Notes under the pieces: generated by a model
Told to the model about the DNA's origin: nothing
What the model saw: only the letters and a program-made list of their open reading frames with translations
Database searches by the model: none
Translations under genes and position numbers: made by a program
Part shown: positions 32,603-41,252 of the stretch, piece by piece
Position numbering within the stretch: the stretch's first letter is position 1
Layout of the letters: each line of letters begins with the position of its first letter
Assembly: GCA_016218575.1 (NCBI GenBank)
Contig: JACRDN010000017.1
Span: forward strand, 246,863-310,862
From: Elusimicrobiota bacterium
GTDB lineage: Bacteria; Elusimicrobiota; Elusimicrobia; UBA1565; UBA9628
Direction: 5' to 3'
DNA: 64,000 nt

Positions 32603-33513
32603 GCCGCAACGCCCAGGTTTTACCGGCTTTGGCTTCCAGGTCCGTTACGGTGGCGGAGTGGCTCGCCCAGGCCGTCCGGTTCCTATCGGAGAAGGGCGTG
32701 CCGGAGGCTCGGGCCAACGCGGAGTTCCTTATGGCCGAGGTTCTGGGCGTCGGGCGCAACGACTTGGCGCTCGACCGCTCCCGGCCGCTCTCGGTCAAGC
32801 ATAGCAATCATTTTTGGCATCTGACGGCTCAAAAGGGCAGGCGCCTGCCCCTGGCCTACGTGCTCGGGTCCCAGCCCTTCATGGGGCTCGGCCTCAAGGT
32901 GACCAAGGACGTCCTCGTGCCCCGTCCCGAGACCGAGGAGCTCGCCGCCGAGGCCGCGCGCCTGCTTAAAGACAGGGCTGCCGAGCCTTTCCACATCCTA
33001 GAGATAGGGACCGGGTCGGGCTGCATCGCCATTTCCCTGGCAGCGGCGTTTCCCCGGGCCGTGGTTTACGCCACCGACGCCAGCCCCGCGGCCTTGAAGC
33101 TCGCCGCGGAGAATGCCATGACTCATCACGCCAGCCAAAGGATACGCTTCGTGGAAGAGGATATCTTCAAGCCGAGCCTGGGCGCGGGCTGGGCGGACCT
33201 GCTGGTCTCGAATCCTCCCTACATCCCCACTGGGGAGTTCGCGAGCCTGGAGCCGGAAGTCCTGCATGAGCCTCGCCTGGCTTTGGACGGCGGCCCGGAC
33301 GGCCTCAAGGTTCTGCGCGAGATCATCGCCCAGGCGCCGCGCTATCTCAAGCCGGGAGGCTTCCTGGTCCTCGAGATAGGCTCCAAGCAGGGGCGCGCCG
33401 TGGCCGAGCTCATGAGGGCGGCGGGGTTTGACAGCCCCATGATCCGGGCGGACGCGAGCGGTCTGGAGCGCATCGCCGTTGCTAGGAAGGAAAATGGACC
33501 AATTCATAATTGA
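32599..33513 (+). CDS. prmC: Release-factor glutamine methyltransferase
   Basis: 304 residues. N-terminal helical domain, then a Rossmann domain with [14 protein letters not shown] as SAM motif and the catalytic N-P-P-Y near residue 204. The pairing with prfA by overlap is the conserved arrangement. The 3' end overlaps murA by 20 bases. The region V-P-R-P-E-T-E-E-L before the SAM motif is the usual PrmC signature. Confidence 0.96.
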   Translation: MSRNAQVLPALASRSVTVAEWLAQAVRFLSEKGVPEARANAEFLMAEVLGVGRNDLALDRSRPLSVKHSNHFWHLTAQKGRRLPLAYVLGSQPFMGLGLKVTKDVLVPRPETEELAAEAARLLKDRAAEPFHILEIGTGSGCIAISLAAAFPRAVVYATDASPAALKLAAENAMTHHASQRIRFVEEDIFKPSLGAGWADLLVSNPPYIPTGEFASLEPEVLHEPRLALDGGPDGLKVLREIIAQAPRYLKPGGFLVLEIGSKQGRAVAELMRAAGFDSPMIRADASGLERIAVARKENGPIHN

Positions 33514-34747
33514 AGGCGGGCATCCCCTGCGCGGGAACGTCAAAATCAGCGGCTCCAAGAACGCGGCCCTTCCCATCCTCATCGCCACGCTTCTGACCGA
33601 TGAGCCCTGCGTCGTGGAGAACGTTCCCCGGCTCCGTGACATCCGCACCACGGTCCGGCTCCTGGAGAGCTTGGGAAAGACAGTGGAGATGAAGGGCTCG
33701 ACCATCATGGTGTCGGCGGGTGCGCCCTTGAAGACTAGGGCGCCCTACGAGCTGGTCAAGCAAATGAGGGCTTCCGTCCTCGCGGCCGGGCCTCTCTTGG
33801 CCCGCTTCGGGAAGGTCACGGTTCCCATCCCGGGGGGCTGCGCCATAGGACTTCGGCCCATAGACATCCATTTAAAAGGCTTCGCGGCTTTGGGTGCCTG
33901 CCAGAGCATGGAGCACGGCGACATTCAGCTCTCGGCCAAGGCGCTCAAGCCCCGGAAGGTCCGCCTGCGGTTTCCGAGCGTCGGGGCCACGGAGAACCTC
34001 ATGATGGCGGCGGCCGGGGTTTCAGGTGGAATCACCATCGAGAACGCGGCTTGCGAGCCCGAGATCGAGGATCTGGGGGTTTTCCTGGGCCGCATGGGCG
34101 CGCGGGTCTCGGGGACGGGTACGGCTCGGGTCGTGGTGGAGGGGGCCCCGCGGCTCCAGGGCTGCCGGCACCGGGTCATCCCGGACCGCATCGAGACCGG
34201 GACCTTTCTCATGGCCGCCGCGGCCACCCGGGGCCGGCTTTTCCTGGAGGGGGCCCGGGCAGGGGACTTGAAGGCCCTTGTCGCCAAGCTTCGCTTGGCC
34301 GGCGCGGCCGTGGAGGCGTCCGAGGCTGGAATCGAGATTTCCATGAGCCGCAGGCCGAGGGCCGTCTCGGCCCGTACGGCACCCCATCCGGGATTTCCCA
34401 CCGACCTCCAGGCGCCATGGATGAGCCTCATGTGCCTGGCCCAGGGGCGCTCCCGCGTGACGGAAACCGTGTTCGAGAATCGTTTCCTGCACGCGGCCGA
34501 GCTCTCGCGCATGGGAGCGCGCGTTGCGGTCAAGGGGCGCACGGCCGTGGTGGAGGGAGTCGAGCTCCTCCATGGGGCGCCGATCATGGCTTCTGACATC
34601 CGGGCCGGAGCAGCGCTCCTCGTGGCGGCTCTCTCCGCCAGGGGAGAGAGCCGCCTACAGAGGGTGTACCACATAGACCGCGGCTACGAGGCCGTGGAAG
34701 AGAAACTGCGCCGGGCCGGCGCCTTAATCCGCCGTACCAGCGCATGA
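33494..34747 (+). CDS. murA: UDP-N-acetylglucosamine 1-carboxyvinyltransferase
   Basis: 417 residues. Transfers enolpyruvate to UDP-GlcNAc, the first committed step of peptidoglycan synthesis. S-K-N-A-A-L-P and the catalytic cysteine loop P-G-G-C-A-I-G-L-R-P-I-D (Cys116, so fosfomycin-sensitive type) are present, and the two-lobed repeat fold is evident. GGAAGG precedes the ATG. Coupled upstream to prmC and downstream to folC. Confidence 0.97.
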   Translation: MDQFIIEGGHPLRGNVKISGSKNAALPILIATLLTDEPCVVENVPRLRDIRTTVRLLESLGKTVEMKGSTIMVSAGAPLKTRAPYELVKQMRASVLAAGPLLARFGKVTVPIPGGCAIGLRPIDIHLKGFAALGACQSMEHGDIQLSAKALKPRKVRLRFPSVGATENLMMAAAGVSGGITIENAACEPEIEDLGVFLGRMGARVSGTGTARVVVEGAPRLQGCRHRVIPDRIETGTFLMAAAATRGRLFLEGARAGDLKALVAKLRLAGAAVEASEAGIEISMSRRPRAVSARTAPHPGFPTDLQAPWMSLMCLAQGRSRVTETVFENRFLHAAELSRMGARVAVKGRTAVVEGVELLHGAPIMASDIRAGAALLVAALSARGESRLQRVYHIDRGYEAVEEKLRRAGALIRRTSA

Positions 34748-36018
34748 CATTCCAGGAGGCTCTGAGCGTTCTTAAAGAGCGCCAAGAGACTCGCATCGAG
34801 CTCGGCCTGTCCCGGGTGCGGAGCCATCTCAAGCTCTTGGGCGATCCCCAAGAATACGCGCCCGCCTTCCACGTCGCCGGGACCAACGGGAAGGGCTCGG
34901 TCTGCGCCATCCTCGACTCGGTTTTGCGCCAGGCCGGCTATAAAACCGGATTTTACTCCTCCCCGCATTTGCTAGATCCTCGCGAGAGAATTAAAATCGA
35001 CGGAGAGCCCATCAATGGAAAGGATTTCGCGCGGCATCTCAAGAGCGCCCTGGAGGCCGATCCAAAAGGGAGCCTCACCTATTTCGAGCTCATGACGAAC
35101 GTTGCCTTCCAGCATTTCAAGGAAAGCCGGATCGAGGTCGCGGTCCTGGAAACGGGCTTGGGAGGCCGGCTTGATGCGACCAACGTGATCCGGTCCCCGT
35201 CTGCGAGTCTCATCACCTCGATTCATTTCGACCACGCCCAATTCCTCGGCAAGAGTCTCGGGCGCATCGCCTTCGAGAAGGCCGGCATCATCAAGGCGGG
35301 GCGACCCGTCATTTGCGCCGAACTGGCGCCCGAGCCTCTCGCCGTGATTAGGGTTCGGGCGCGCAGGATGGGCAGTCCCCTGACCGTGGTCCGGCCCTGG
35401 CGGCCGGTCGCGTCTTATTGGAGGAGGAACCGCCAGGTCTTGCGCGACCCGCGCGGCCGGGATTGGACCTTGGGACTTTTAGGCGCGGGCCAGGCCTCCA
35501 ACGCGGCCTTGGCTTGGCGCGCCCTCAGGTCGGCCAAGGGCCGTTTCCCGGTTTCGGACCAGGCCTGGAGACGAGGCCTCCTGCGCGTGAATTGGCCGGG
35601 GCGTTTTGAGGTGCGCGCCGCGCGGGGCAAGACCGCCATTCTCGATGGAGCGCACAATCCCCAGGCCATGGAGTGCTTCGAGCGGACTTGGTCTCTTTCT
35701 CCCTGGAACGGGAAGGACGCGCTTTGGATACTGGGGGTGATGAAGGACAAGGACTTGGACGGGATACTGCGCCCCATCGCCCGGCATTTGCGCGAGGTCG
35801 TTGCGGTTCGGCCGCGAAGCCCCCGCGCCTTGGCCCCGGAGGCCTTAGCGCAGAAGGTGCGGCTCCACGCTCCGCGAGCTCGGGTGCGCGTCGAGCCCCG
35901 GCCCGAGGCGGCCGTGGAAGACTGGCTGAGCGACCCCTCGCCAAACCCCGCCGTGGTCTGCGGCTCTTTCTATCTGGTGGCCGAAGTCCGGCGCTGTCTG
36001 GAGGCTGAAAAATCATGA
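34744..36018 (+). CDS. folC: Folylpolyglutamate / dihydrofolate synthase
   Basis: 424 residues. Mur-ligase-like ATPase that adds glutamate to folates. The P-loop is G-T-N-G-K-G-S at 46-52; L-E-T-G-L-G-G-R-L-D-A-T-N and D-G-A-H-N-P-Q-A are further FolC signatures. It starts in an ATGA overlap with murA and ends in an ATGA overlap with the ROK gene. Confidence 0.95.
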   Translation: MTFQEALSVLKERQETRIELGLSRVRSHLKLLGDPQEYAPAFHVAGTNGKGSVCAILDSVLRQAGYKTGFYSSPHLLDPRERIKIDGEPINGKDFARHLKSALEADPKGSLTYFELMTNVAFQHFKESRIEVAVLETGLGGRLDATNVIRSPSASLITSIHFDHAQFLGKSLGRIAFEKAGIIKAGRPVICAELAPEPLAVIRVRARRMGSPLTVVRPWRPVASYWRRNRQVLRDPRGRDWTLGLLGAGQASNAALAWRALRSAKGRFPVSDQAWRRGLLRVNWPGRFEVRAARGKTAILDGAHNPQAMECFERTWSLSPWNGKDALWILGVMKDKDLDGILRPIARHLREVVAVRPRSPRALAPEALAQKVRLHAPRARVRVEPRPEAAVEDWLSDPSPNPAVVCGSFYLVAEVRRCLEAEKS

Positions 36019-36950
36019 AACACGGCGAGGCCGCGGTCGGTATCGACGTGGGGGGGACCAACACCAAGGTGGCCATGGTCTCGGCGCGGGGCAAGCTCTT
36101 GGAGATGGAGGAGATCCCCACGCGCAGCCAGGAAGGCCCCGCTCTCTTTGTGCGGCGGGTGTGCCGGGTCGTGGCGGGCTGGAAAGGGCGGGGCCCGCGC
36201 CTCTGCGGAGCGGGCCTGGGCCTTGCGGGAGACGTGGATTCCGAGAAGGGCTCCCTGCGATTCACGCCGAATCTCAAGGGCTGGGACGGGTTCAAGTTCA
36301 AGAGCGCTTTCGAGCGGGGCCTGGGCCTGCCCGTGGTCGTGGACAACGACGCCAACCTCGCGGTCTGGGGGGCCTACGTGCTCGAGCTCAAGCGTCAATA
36401 CCGGAACGTGGCCGGGCTCACTTTAGGGACCGGAGTGGGCGGGGGGATCATCCTCGACGGCAGGCTCTACCGCGGCGCCACCGGCTCGGCCGCCGAGGTC
36501 GGGCATCTCTGCGTGGAGCCGGGCGGCGCCAAATGCCACTGCGGACAACGGGGGTGCCTGGAGGCCTACGCGGGCTCCTACGGTATCCTGCGCACGGCGC
36601 GCGGGCTCCTGGCCCGGGGCGGGAGCTCTATCCTCTCGCGCCGCAAAGGGCTGACCCCACTTCATATCTCCCAGGCCGCCGAGCAAGGCGACGCGCTCGC
36701 GCGCAAGGTCTGGGCCCTCACGGCCGAGCGCCTGGCCTGCGGGATCGCCGACATTGTCTTTACCGTCAACCCCGAGGCGGTGATTCTCCTGGGCGGAGTG
36801 TCCAGGGCCGGGAAATGGCTGATGGAGCCCCTGCGCCGGGAGCTCTGGAAAAAGCCCTTCAAGACCCCCTTCCATAGCCTCGTCCTTCGCGCCGCCGACT
36901 ACCATAACGGCGGGTGCCTGGGCGCGGCCCTTATCGCATTGGAGAGATGA
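36015..36950 (+). CDS. ROK-family sugar kinase (glucokinase-like)
   Basis: 311 residues. D-V-G-G-T-N-T-K near the start is the phosphate-binding loop; V-V-D-N-D-A-N-L has the catalytic Asp (about 112); the zinc motif C-H-C-G-Q-R-G-C-L-E (about 174-183) is the ROK signature. No N-terminal winged helix, so it is a kinase rather than a repressor. Glucose is the default guess; N-acetylmannosamine or others are possible. Coupled at both ends to folC and lptD. Confidence 0.92.
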   Translation: MKHGEAAVGIDVGGTNTKVAMVSARGKLLEMEEIPTRSQEGPALFVRRVCRVVAGWKGRGPRLCGAGLGLAGDVDSEKGSLRFTPNLKGWDGFKFKSAFERGLGLPVVVDNDANLAVWGAYVLELKRQYRNVAGLTLGTGVGGGIILDGRLYRGATGSAAEVGHLCVEPGGAKCHCGQRGCLEAYAGSYGILRTARGLLARGGSSILSRRKGLTPLHISQAAEQGDALARKVWALTAERLACGIADIVFTVNPEAVILLGGVSRAGKWLMEPLRRELWKKPFKTPFHSLVLRAADYHNGGCLGAALIALER

Positions 36951-39034
36951 AGCTCCTCCTCCTCTTGGCCCTGGGCGCGTCCGCGGCCCGGGCCGAGGAT
37001 TATCCCCTGCCCCCGCCGCCCGCCGCCTCCACCGGGACCACGCGCCTGGATTTCGTCGCGGATCACCTCGACTACACCGGGGAAAGCCCCGAGATCCATT
37101 TGAAGGGCGGGGTCAAGGTCCAGGAGTCCACCTGGACCATCAAGGCCGAGGAGCTTTGGCTCGACCCGAAAAAAAATACCGGCCGCTCGCGGGGCTACCT
37201 CCTCATGGAGGACGGGGTAAGCGCGGTTTATGGGGACTCGGGGGATTTTGATTTCGCCGCGCACTCAGGCGTCCTCTACGGGTCCTCGGCCGGGCACGGC
37301 GATTGGCGCGTGCATTCCAAGCGCGTGCGCCTCAAGGGACGCAGGCTTGACTACTACGGCGCCGATTTTACGAGCTGCTCCTACGACCCCAAGCCCCACT
37401 ATCATTTCCACGCGACCCGCCTGACCGTCATCCCCAAGAAGTACCTCTTGGCCCGCAACGCCGTGTTCTTCCTGGGTCCGGTGCCCCTTCTGTACAGTCC
37501 AGTCATTTTCAAGTCCTTGAAGCCCAAGCATTGGACGCGCTGGCGGGTCCAGCCCGGCTATGACCGCAGGAGCGGAGCCTTCCTCAAGGGGACGCTCACG
37601 ACCGAACTTTCCCCTGGGTTTTACAGCAAGCTGTTCCTGGACTATTATTCCGCGCAGGGGCTGGGCGCGGGAGCCGAGCTCGAGCACCGCCAGGGCGAGG
37701 ATTCCAGGGGCTCTCTTTTCGGCTACCGCATCCGGGAAACCAATAACGGGGCCGAGCGCTGGAGCGTCTCGGGGACGGAGTACCGCGCCTTCTTGAGCTC
37801 GGCGGCCTTCCAGGGCCGCCTCCAGGTCCAGTCCGACGCCGATTTCAACAATCATTACTCGCGCTCCAGCCTCCTGCGCGTGACCCCGGAGCTCATCAAC
37901 AGCGGGGCCTTGGTCTACCGCCTGCCCAAGCTCACGGCGCGCCTGTCGTATTCCCGACAGGACACGGCCTCCGAGAACCGCCTGCGCTACCTCAAGGCCA
38001 AGGAAAGCGCGCCGCGCCTGGACTTGCAGAGCGCCCAGCTGCGCCTGGGGAAATCCTCGTGGCTGCACACCTTCACCGGATTTGCCGACAACTCCTTCGA
38101 CCGCGGCCGAACCTACATGGAAAAATCCCTGGGGGGGGGCTGGGAGGGGACGCGCGGGTATTCGGTCGCGCGCGGGGTGAGCTTCGTTCCCAAGCTCAGC
38201 TACCGCGAGGCGTATCTCAACCGCTTCGACTCCCTCACGAGCTTTGCCAGCACCGCAACGGTGCGGGACGCCTTCATCGGCCGCTACGGCGCCCAGGGGG
38301 CCCTGACCTTCGCCACCCCGGCCGTGACCTGGAACGCGGTCCACTCCTTTGAGCGCCGCCAGAAGCCCAATTCCATCGCTGACGACGCTGGAGCCATCGA
38401 CCACGGGATCGAGACGAACCTCTTCACCCTCGAGGACGTGGTCCGCCCCCACCGCAAGCTGCTGTTCCGGGCCTTCTCGGGCTACGACTTCCGGGTGTTC
38501 CGGGATCATAGCGTGGGCTTCCGGGACCGGGTCCAGCCCCTCGTCGCCGAGGTGGTGTACACCCCGCGCTCCTCCCTCAATTTCTCGGTGCGCGACGACT
38601 ACCAGCTAAGCCAAGGCAACAGGTCCTTCCTCTTCAACGGGCAATGGGGGGAGGAAAACGGCAATTTTCTGGGGGCGGGGGCCGGCTATAACCTGGCGAC
38701 TGGAAACCGTTATTTCCTGAGCGCCGAGTTCGGCCTCAGCCCTTCCACCGGGACGTGGCGGCTCACCGCGGCTTTGCGCTCGGACATGACGAGCTCGGGG
38801 GGCCTGGCCAGGCTCTCCGGCTTCAGGCTTTTCGAGAAGGAGATAGCGCTTGCCAAGCACTGGCACGACTTCTACACCAGAACCCTCGTGCGCTTCCGCC
38901 CCGGAGGCGTGCGCGAGGCCTCGATCCGCATCGACATGAAGTTCGCCTCCCCGACCAAGGAGAGCGTCCCCCGCCGCGACTGGGAGTCCGAGTGGTTCCC
39001 CGAACGGCGTTTGGGGGGAGAGGACAGGCCGTGA
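36947..39034 (+). CDS. lptD: LPS-assembly outer-membrane protein, LptD-like
   Basis: 695 residues. Signal peptide 1-16 (L-L-L-L-L-A-L-G-A ... A-R-A), an OstA/LptA-like beta domain (about 30-180, with F-V-A-D-H-L-D-Y and G-G-V-K-V), a link Y-S-P-V-I-F, then a large beta-barrel made of alternating aromatic strands to the C-terminus. It would place lipopolysaccharide in the outer leaflet. The paired cysteines of E. coli LptD are mostly missing. ATG overlaps the ROK stop codon (ATGA). Last gene of the run. Confidence 0.85.
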   Translation: MKLLLLLALGASAARAEDYPLPPPPAASTGTTRLDFVADHLDYTGESPEIHLKGGVKVQESTWTIKAEELWLDPKKNTGRSRGYLLMEDGVSAVYGDSGDFDFAAHSGVLYGSSAGHGDWRVHSKRVRLKGRRLDYYGADFTSCSYDPKPHYHFHATRLTVIPKKYLLARNAVFFLGPVPLLYSPVIFKSLKPKHWTRWRVQPGYDRRSGAFLKGTLTTELSPGFYSKLFLDYYSAQGLGAGAELEHRQGEDSRGSLFGYRIRETNNGAERWSVSGTEYRAFLSSAAFQGRLQVQSDADFNNHYSRSSLLRVTPELINSGALVYRLPKLTARLSYSRQDTASENRLRYLKAKESAPRLDLQSAQLRLGKSSWLHTFTGFADNSFDRGRTYMEKSLGGGWEGTRGYSVARGVSFVPKLSYREAYLNRFDSLTSFASTATVRDAFIGRYGAQGALTFATPAVTWNAVHSFERRQKPNSIADDAGAIDHGIETNLFTLEDVVRPHRKLLFRAFSGYDFRVFRDHSVGFRDRVQPLVAEVVYTPRSSLNFSVRDDYQLSQGNRSFLFNGQWGEENGNFLGAGAGYNLATGNRYFLSAEFGLSPSTGTWRLTAALRSDMTSSGGLARLSGFRLFEKEIALAKHWHDFYTRTLVRFRPGGVREASIRIDMKFASPTKESVPRRDWESEWFPERRLGGEDRP

Positions 39035-39048
39035 TTTGTTGAGAAAAG

Positions 39049-40398
39049 CTATTCTTCCGGAATTCGGACGACCGGGACTTTGAAACGCTCGGCCAAGGCC
39101 TTCAGCTTGCGGGTCAACTTCGGATCGGACAATTCGTCGCCGGATTGGTCAACCTTGATGAACACGCCCGCGATCCCCAGCTTCTGGGAGGGATTGAGGG
39201 GATTCGTTCCGGTCAGCAACAGCGCTGTGGGATCTTCCGACGAGATATCAAAGCGGTTGTCATGGGTGTCCAGTACTTCTTGCGGGCTTTCGATAGAACG
39301 CCGCGGATCGTTGAGTAGTCGGAGCACTTCAGACCTTTCCCTTCCCTCGTCTTGGGCGCGAAGCAAGAAATAGTCTACATCGGTCGAGATGATGTTTTGG
39401 GGCGGGACATCCAGGATGAGGCCGGCGTCCGAGTGAGTTTCTCTATGGTCTTGGTCGATCAGGGAAGCCCACAGAACAGTCTTTTCCGGGAGTTTGGTCG
39501 GATCTTTGGCCAAATTGGTTCTTGAGGAGTCATAGGACCCCATCAGCTTATGCTCGGTTTTGGCATATGGATAAATTGCATGAATGATATAGCGGAAGGA
39601 GCGAGGGTTGTGGCGCCTGGGGTCGGTGGTGGCGGATGCCCAACCGAAATTCGCGGGATTAACGGCTGGTTCTCGCGGGAGTGCGCCGGCTGCTCGCCCT
39701 TTTTTTTCTTGTGTTCTATGTCGGGGCGCTTGGGGAGGAGGAAGCGAGAATGGTTGCAGAACGGAGTCCGCGTCCGTCTCCTGTGAATTGAGATAAAACT
39801 CGGCGAGTTTTCGGTTTGCCTCGGCGACGGCCGCAGGATTCTTTTTATCGCGCAGAAGGGGCGTTACGGCATTGACGAGCTCTTTGGTATAGGCGATCAC
39901 TCCAAGCCGGTGCCGGCCGTCAGAGCCGGGCTCATGGGAAACGGTGAGAACTTTGGCCCCCTTCTTCACATGGGGAGGCGCGATCACTGCGCGGTCCGGC
40001 AGCCACGCGAGACTCGCGGCGGAATATTGCCGTGCTTGCTCGTAGATGGCCCGGATGAGCAAGTCGCGATGCGCTGGAAGAGGCATCCGGAGGCCCGCGA
40101 CGTTTTCAACGCCGACTCCAAGAGAGCCGAGATGCTCCGTGAACGCCCTTACTTGGGGAAGCAAAACCTTGGGTCCGTCCTTTAGCGAGAATCCAATCCC
40201 GTCGTAGGTCGTCTTGCTCTGGAACGGGTAGACGGGGACGAACTGGGGAGTGTCTCCGATGGCGGACAGAGGTTCGCCAAGGTTTAAGTGAACGAGCTTC
40301 ACGGGCCCCGCGGCCGCGGCGGCTTGGGTTAGGACGGCTCCGGCAGCGAGCGTGCAGAATCCAATAGGGGACAGTTTGCCCTTAAGACGCGAGGCCAT
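39049..40398 (-). CDS. Large secreted protein, unrecognised
   Basis: 449 residues with a signal peptide (about 1-30, ending Q-A-A-A-A-A-G-P). The first half has a globular pattern with L-G-V-I-A-Y-T-K-E-L; a Pro/Arg-rich linker near 225-245 separates a second half containing F-R-Y-I-I-H-A-I-Y-P-Y-A, V-L-W-A-S-L-I-D-Q-D-H-R-E-T-H-S-D-A and L-G-I-A-G-V-F-I-K-V. I know no family. GC is lower than in the neighbouring lptD. Convergent with lptD. Confidence 0.65.
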   Translation of the reverse strand: MASRLKGKLSPIGFCTLAAGAVLTQAAAAAGPVKLVHLNLGEPLSAIGDTPQFVPVYPFQSKTTYDGIGFSLKDGPKVLLPQVRAFTEHLGSLGVGVENVAGLRMPLPAHRDLLIRAIYEQARQYSAASLAWLPDRAVIAPPHVKKGAKVLTVSHEPGSDGRHRLGVIAYTKELVNAVTPLLRDKKNPAAVAEANRKLAEFYLNSQETDADSVLQPFSLPPPQAPRHRTQEKKGRAAGALPREPAVNPANFGWASATTDPRRHNPRSFRYIIHAIYPYAKTEHKLMGSYDSSRTNLAKDPTKLPEKTVLWASLIDQDHRETHSDAGLILDVPPQNIISTDVDYFLLRAQDEGRERSEVLRLLNDPRRSIESPQEVLDTHDNRFDISSEDPTALLLTGTNPLNPSQKLGIAGVFIKVDQSGDELSDPKLTRKLKALAERFKVPVVRIPEE

Positions 40399-40453
40399 GC
40401 CCTAGAATAGGCGTCTTTTGACCCGCCTTCCAGGGTCAATCGGCTACAAAGTG

Positions 40454-40475
40454 CCTAGGCCTTTCGACCTATTAG
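40454..40475. promoter_or_regulatory. CCTAGG/GGTC half-site cluster
   Basis: GCCTAGGCCTTTCGACC followed by TATTAG lies between the secreted-protein gene on the minus strand and the toxin-antitoxin promoter. Read on the minus strand, ATAGGTCGAAAGGCC matches the order of half-sites upstream of other exported-protein genes. Confidence 0.3.
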
Positions 40476-40498
40476 TTGATATTAAGGCATCAGGGCCA

Positions 40499-40527
40499 TT
40501 GACAATACATAACTTATAAGTTATACT
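40499..40527 (+). promoter_or_regulatory. Near-consensus promoter with palindromic operator
   Basis: TTGACA (40499-40504), a 17-base spacer and TATACT (40522-40527) match the sigma-70 consensus at 11 of 12 positions. ATAACTTATAAGTTAT (40509-40524) is a perfect 16-bp palindrome covering the spacer and -10 element, as expected for an autorepressed toxin-antitoxin operon. It drives the truncated higB and intact higA. Confidence 0.8.
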
Positions 40528-40542
40528 ATCCCCGACACATAA

Positions 40543-40740
40543 TGGACCTTCGGCGATTCCCGCTTCGTTGGCAAGGGAGTATGGGAACTTAAGATCGATT
40601 TCGGGCCGGGCTACCGGATATACTACCTGCGGGATGGTCAGACGGTGGTTATCCTGCTCTGCGGGGGTAACAAGGGGTCGCAGCAGGCAGATATCCGGCA
40701 AGCTCATAAGTTTGCCGCAGACTACTGGAGGCGACGATGA
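40543..40740 (+). pseudogene. higB: HigB/RelE-type toxin (Gp49-like), 5'-truncated
   Basis: From an in-frame TAA at 40540, 65 codons encode the C-terminal part of a HigB-type toxin: G-D-S-R-F-V-G-K-G-V-W-E-L-K-I, F-G-P-G-Y-R-I-Y-Y and V-V-I-L-L-C-G-G-N-K-G-S-Q. The first ~40 residues are missing; the upstream DNA is the promoter itself. An ATG at 40542 is in another frame and stops after 16 codons. The end overlaps the antitoxin by ATGA, as in intact pairs. No in-frame start is obvious, so the toxin is probably dead. Confidence 0.82.
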
Positions 40741-41063
40741 AGAAGAATCTGCCTTATGTTTCAGATGAGGAGGAACAACTTCGGGAGTTCCGCAAGGATC
40801 CGAAGCGAGCGACGGCTTACCTGAATGCCTGCATCCAAGTGGCCTTCGAGGAAAATGACCCGGAGTTGGTGCTCGTCGCCTTGGCCAAGGTGGCCAAGGC
40901 GCATGGCATGACGCATGTGGCGAAATTGGTCGCCGTCAAGCGCGAAAGCCTCCATCGGATGCTGTCCAAGCGCGGCAATCCGGAGTGGAACAGCATGTTC
41001 AGGGTCTTCAAAGCACTGCATCTTCGTCCCAAGCTGGAAAGCACTACGCACGCAGTGGCCTAG
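40737..41063 (+). CDS. higA: HigA-family antitoxin
   Basis: 108 residues of the 'addiction module antidote' type: conserved N-terminal region with A-Y-L-N-A-C-I-Q-V-A-F-E-E, then a helix-turn-helix (about 60-100; V-A-K-L-V-A-V-K-R-E-S-L-H-R-M-L-S). It would bind the palindrome upstream and its toxin. The frame is intact although the toxin has lost its start. Less GC-rich than surrounding genes. Confidence 0.88.
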   Translation: MKKNLPYVSDEEEQLREFRKDPKRATAYLNACIQVAFEENDPELVLVALAKVAKAHGMTHVAKLVAVKRESLHRMLSKRGNPEWNSMFRVFKALHLRPKLESTTHAVA

Positions 41064-41125
41064 TTAAGAGGGGGAACGTCAAGCCGAGCCTGCATCCTAT
41101 GCTTTCAGGCGCTTATCAGAACTAA

Positions 41126-41251
41126 GGAATCAATATTCGGCTTTCTTCGAAGGACTTGGAGGGAGTTCAAAAACGAGCGTTGGAGGAAGGGATTCCCTAC
41201 CAAACCATGATTTCAAGCATCATCCATAAATACGTCGCCGGATCGTTGTAG
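41126..41251 (+). pseudogene. CopG-type antitoxin remnant
   Basis: Just after an in-frame TAA at 41123, 41 codons encode I-N-I-R-L-S-S-K-D-L-E followed by A-L-E-E-G-I-P-Y-Q-T-M-I-S-S-I-I-H-K-Y-V, the ribbon-helix-helix C-terminus common in CopG-family antitoxins. The N-terminal half and any start codon are absent. It lies 62 bases after higA and ends one base before the pepP ATG. Confidence 0.7.
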
Positions 41252-41252
41252 C

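Noticed and set aside
37265..38509. 414-codon minus-strand ORF inside lptD
   Set aside because: Shadow of the beta-barrel coding region; no Shine-Dalgarno sequence or family signature.
40542..40592. ATG at 40542 as the start of the HigB toxin
   Set aside because: It is in another frame from the toxin codons and meets a stop after 16 codons.
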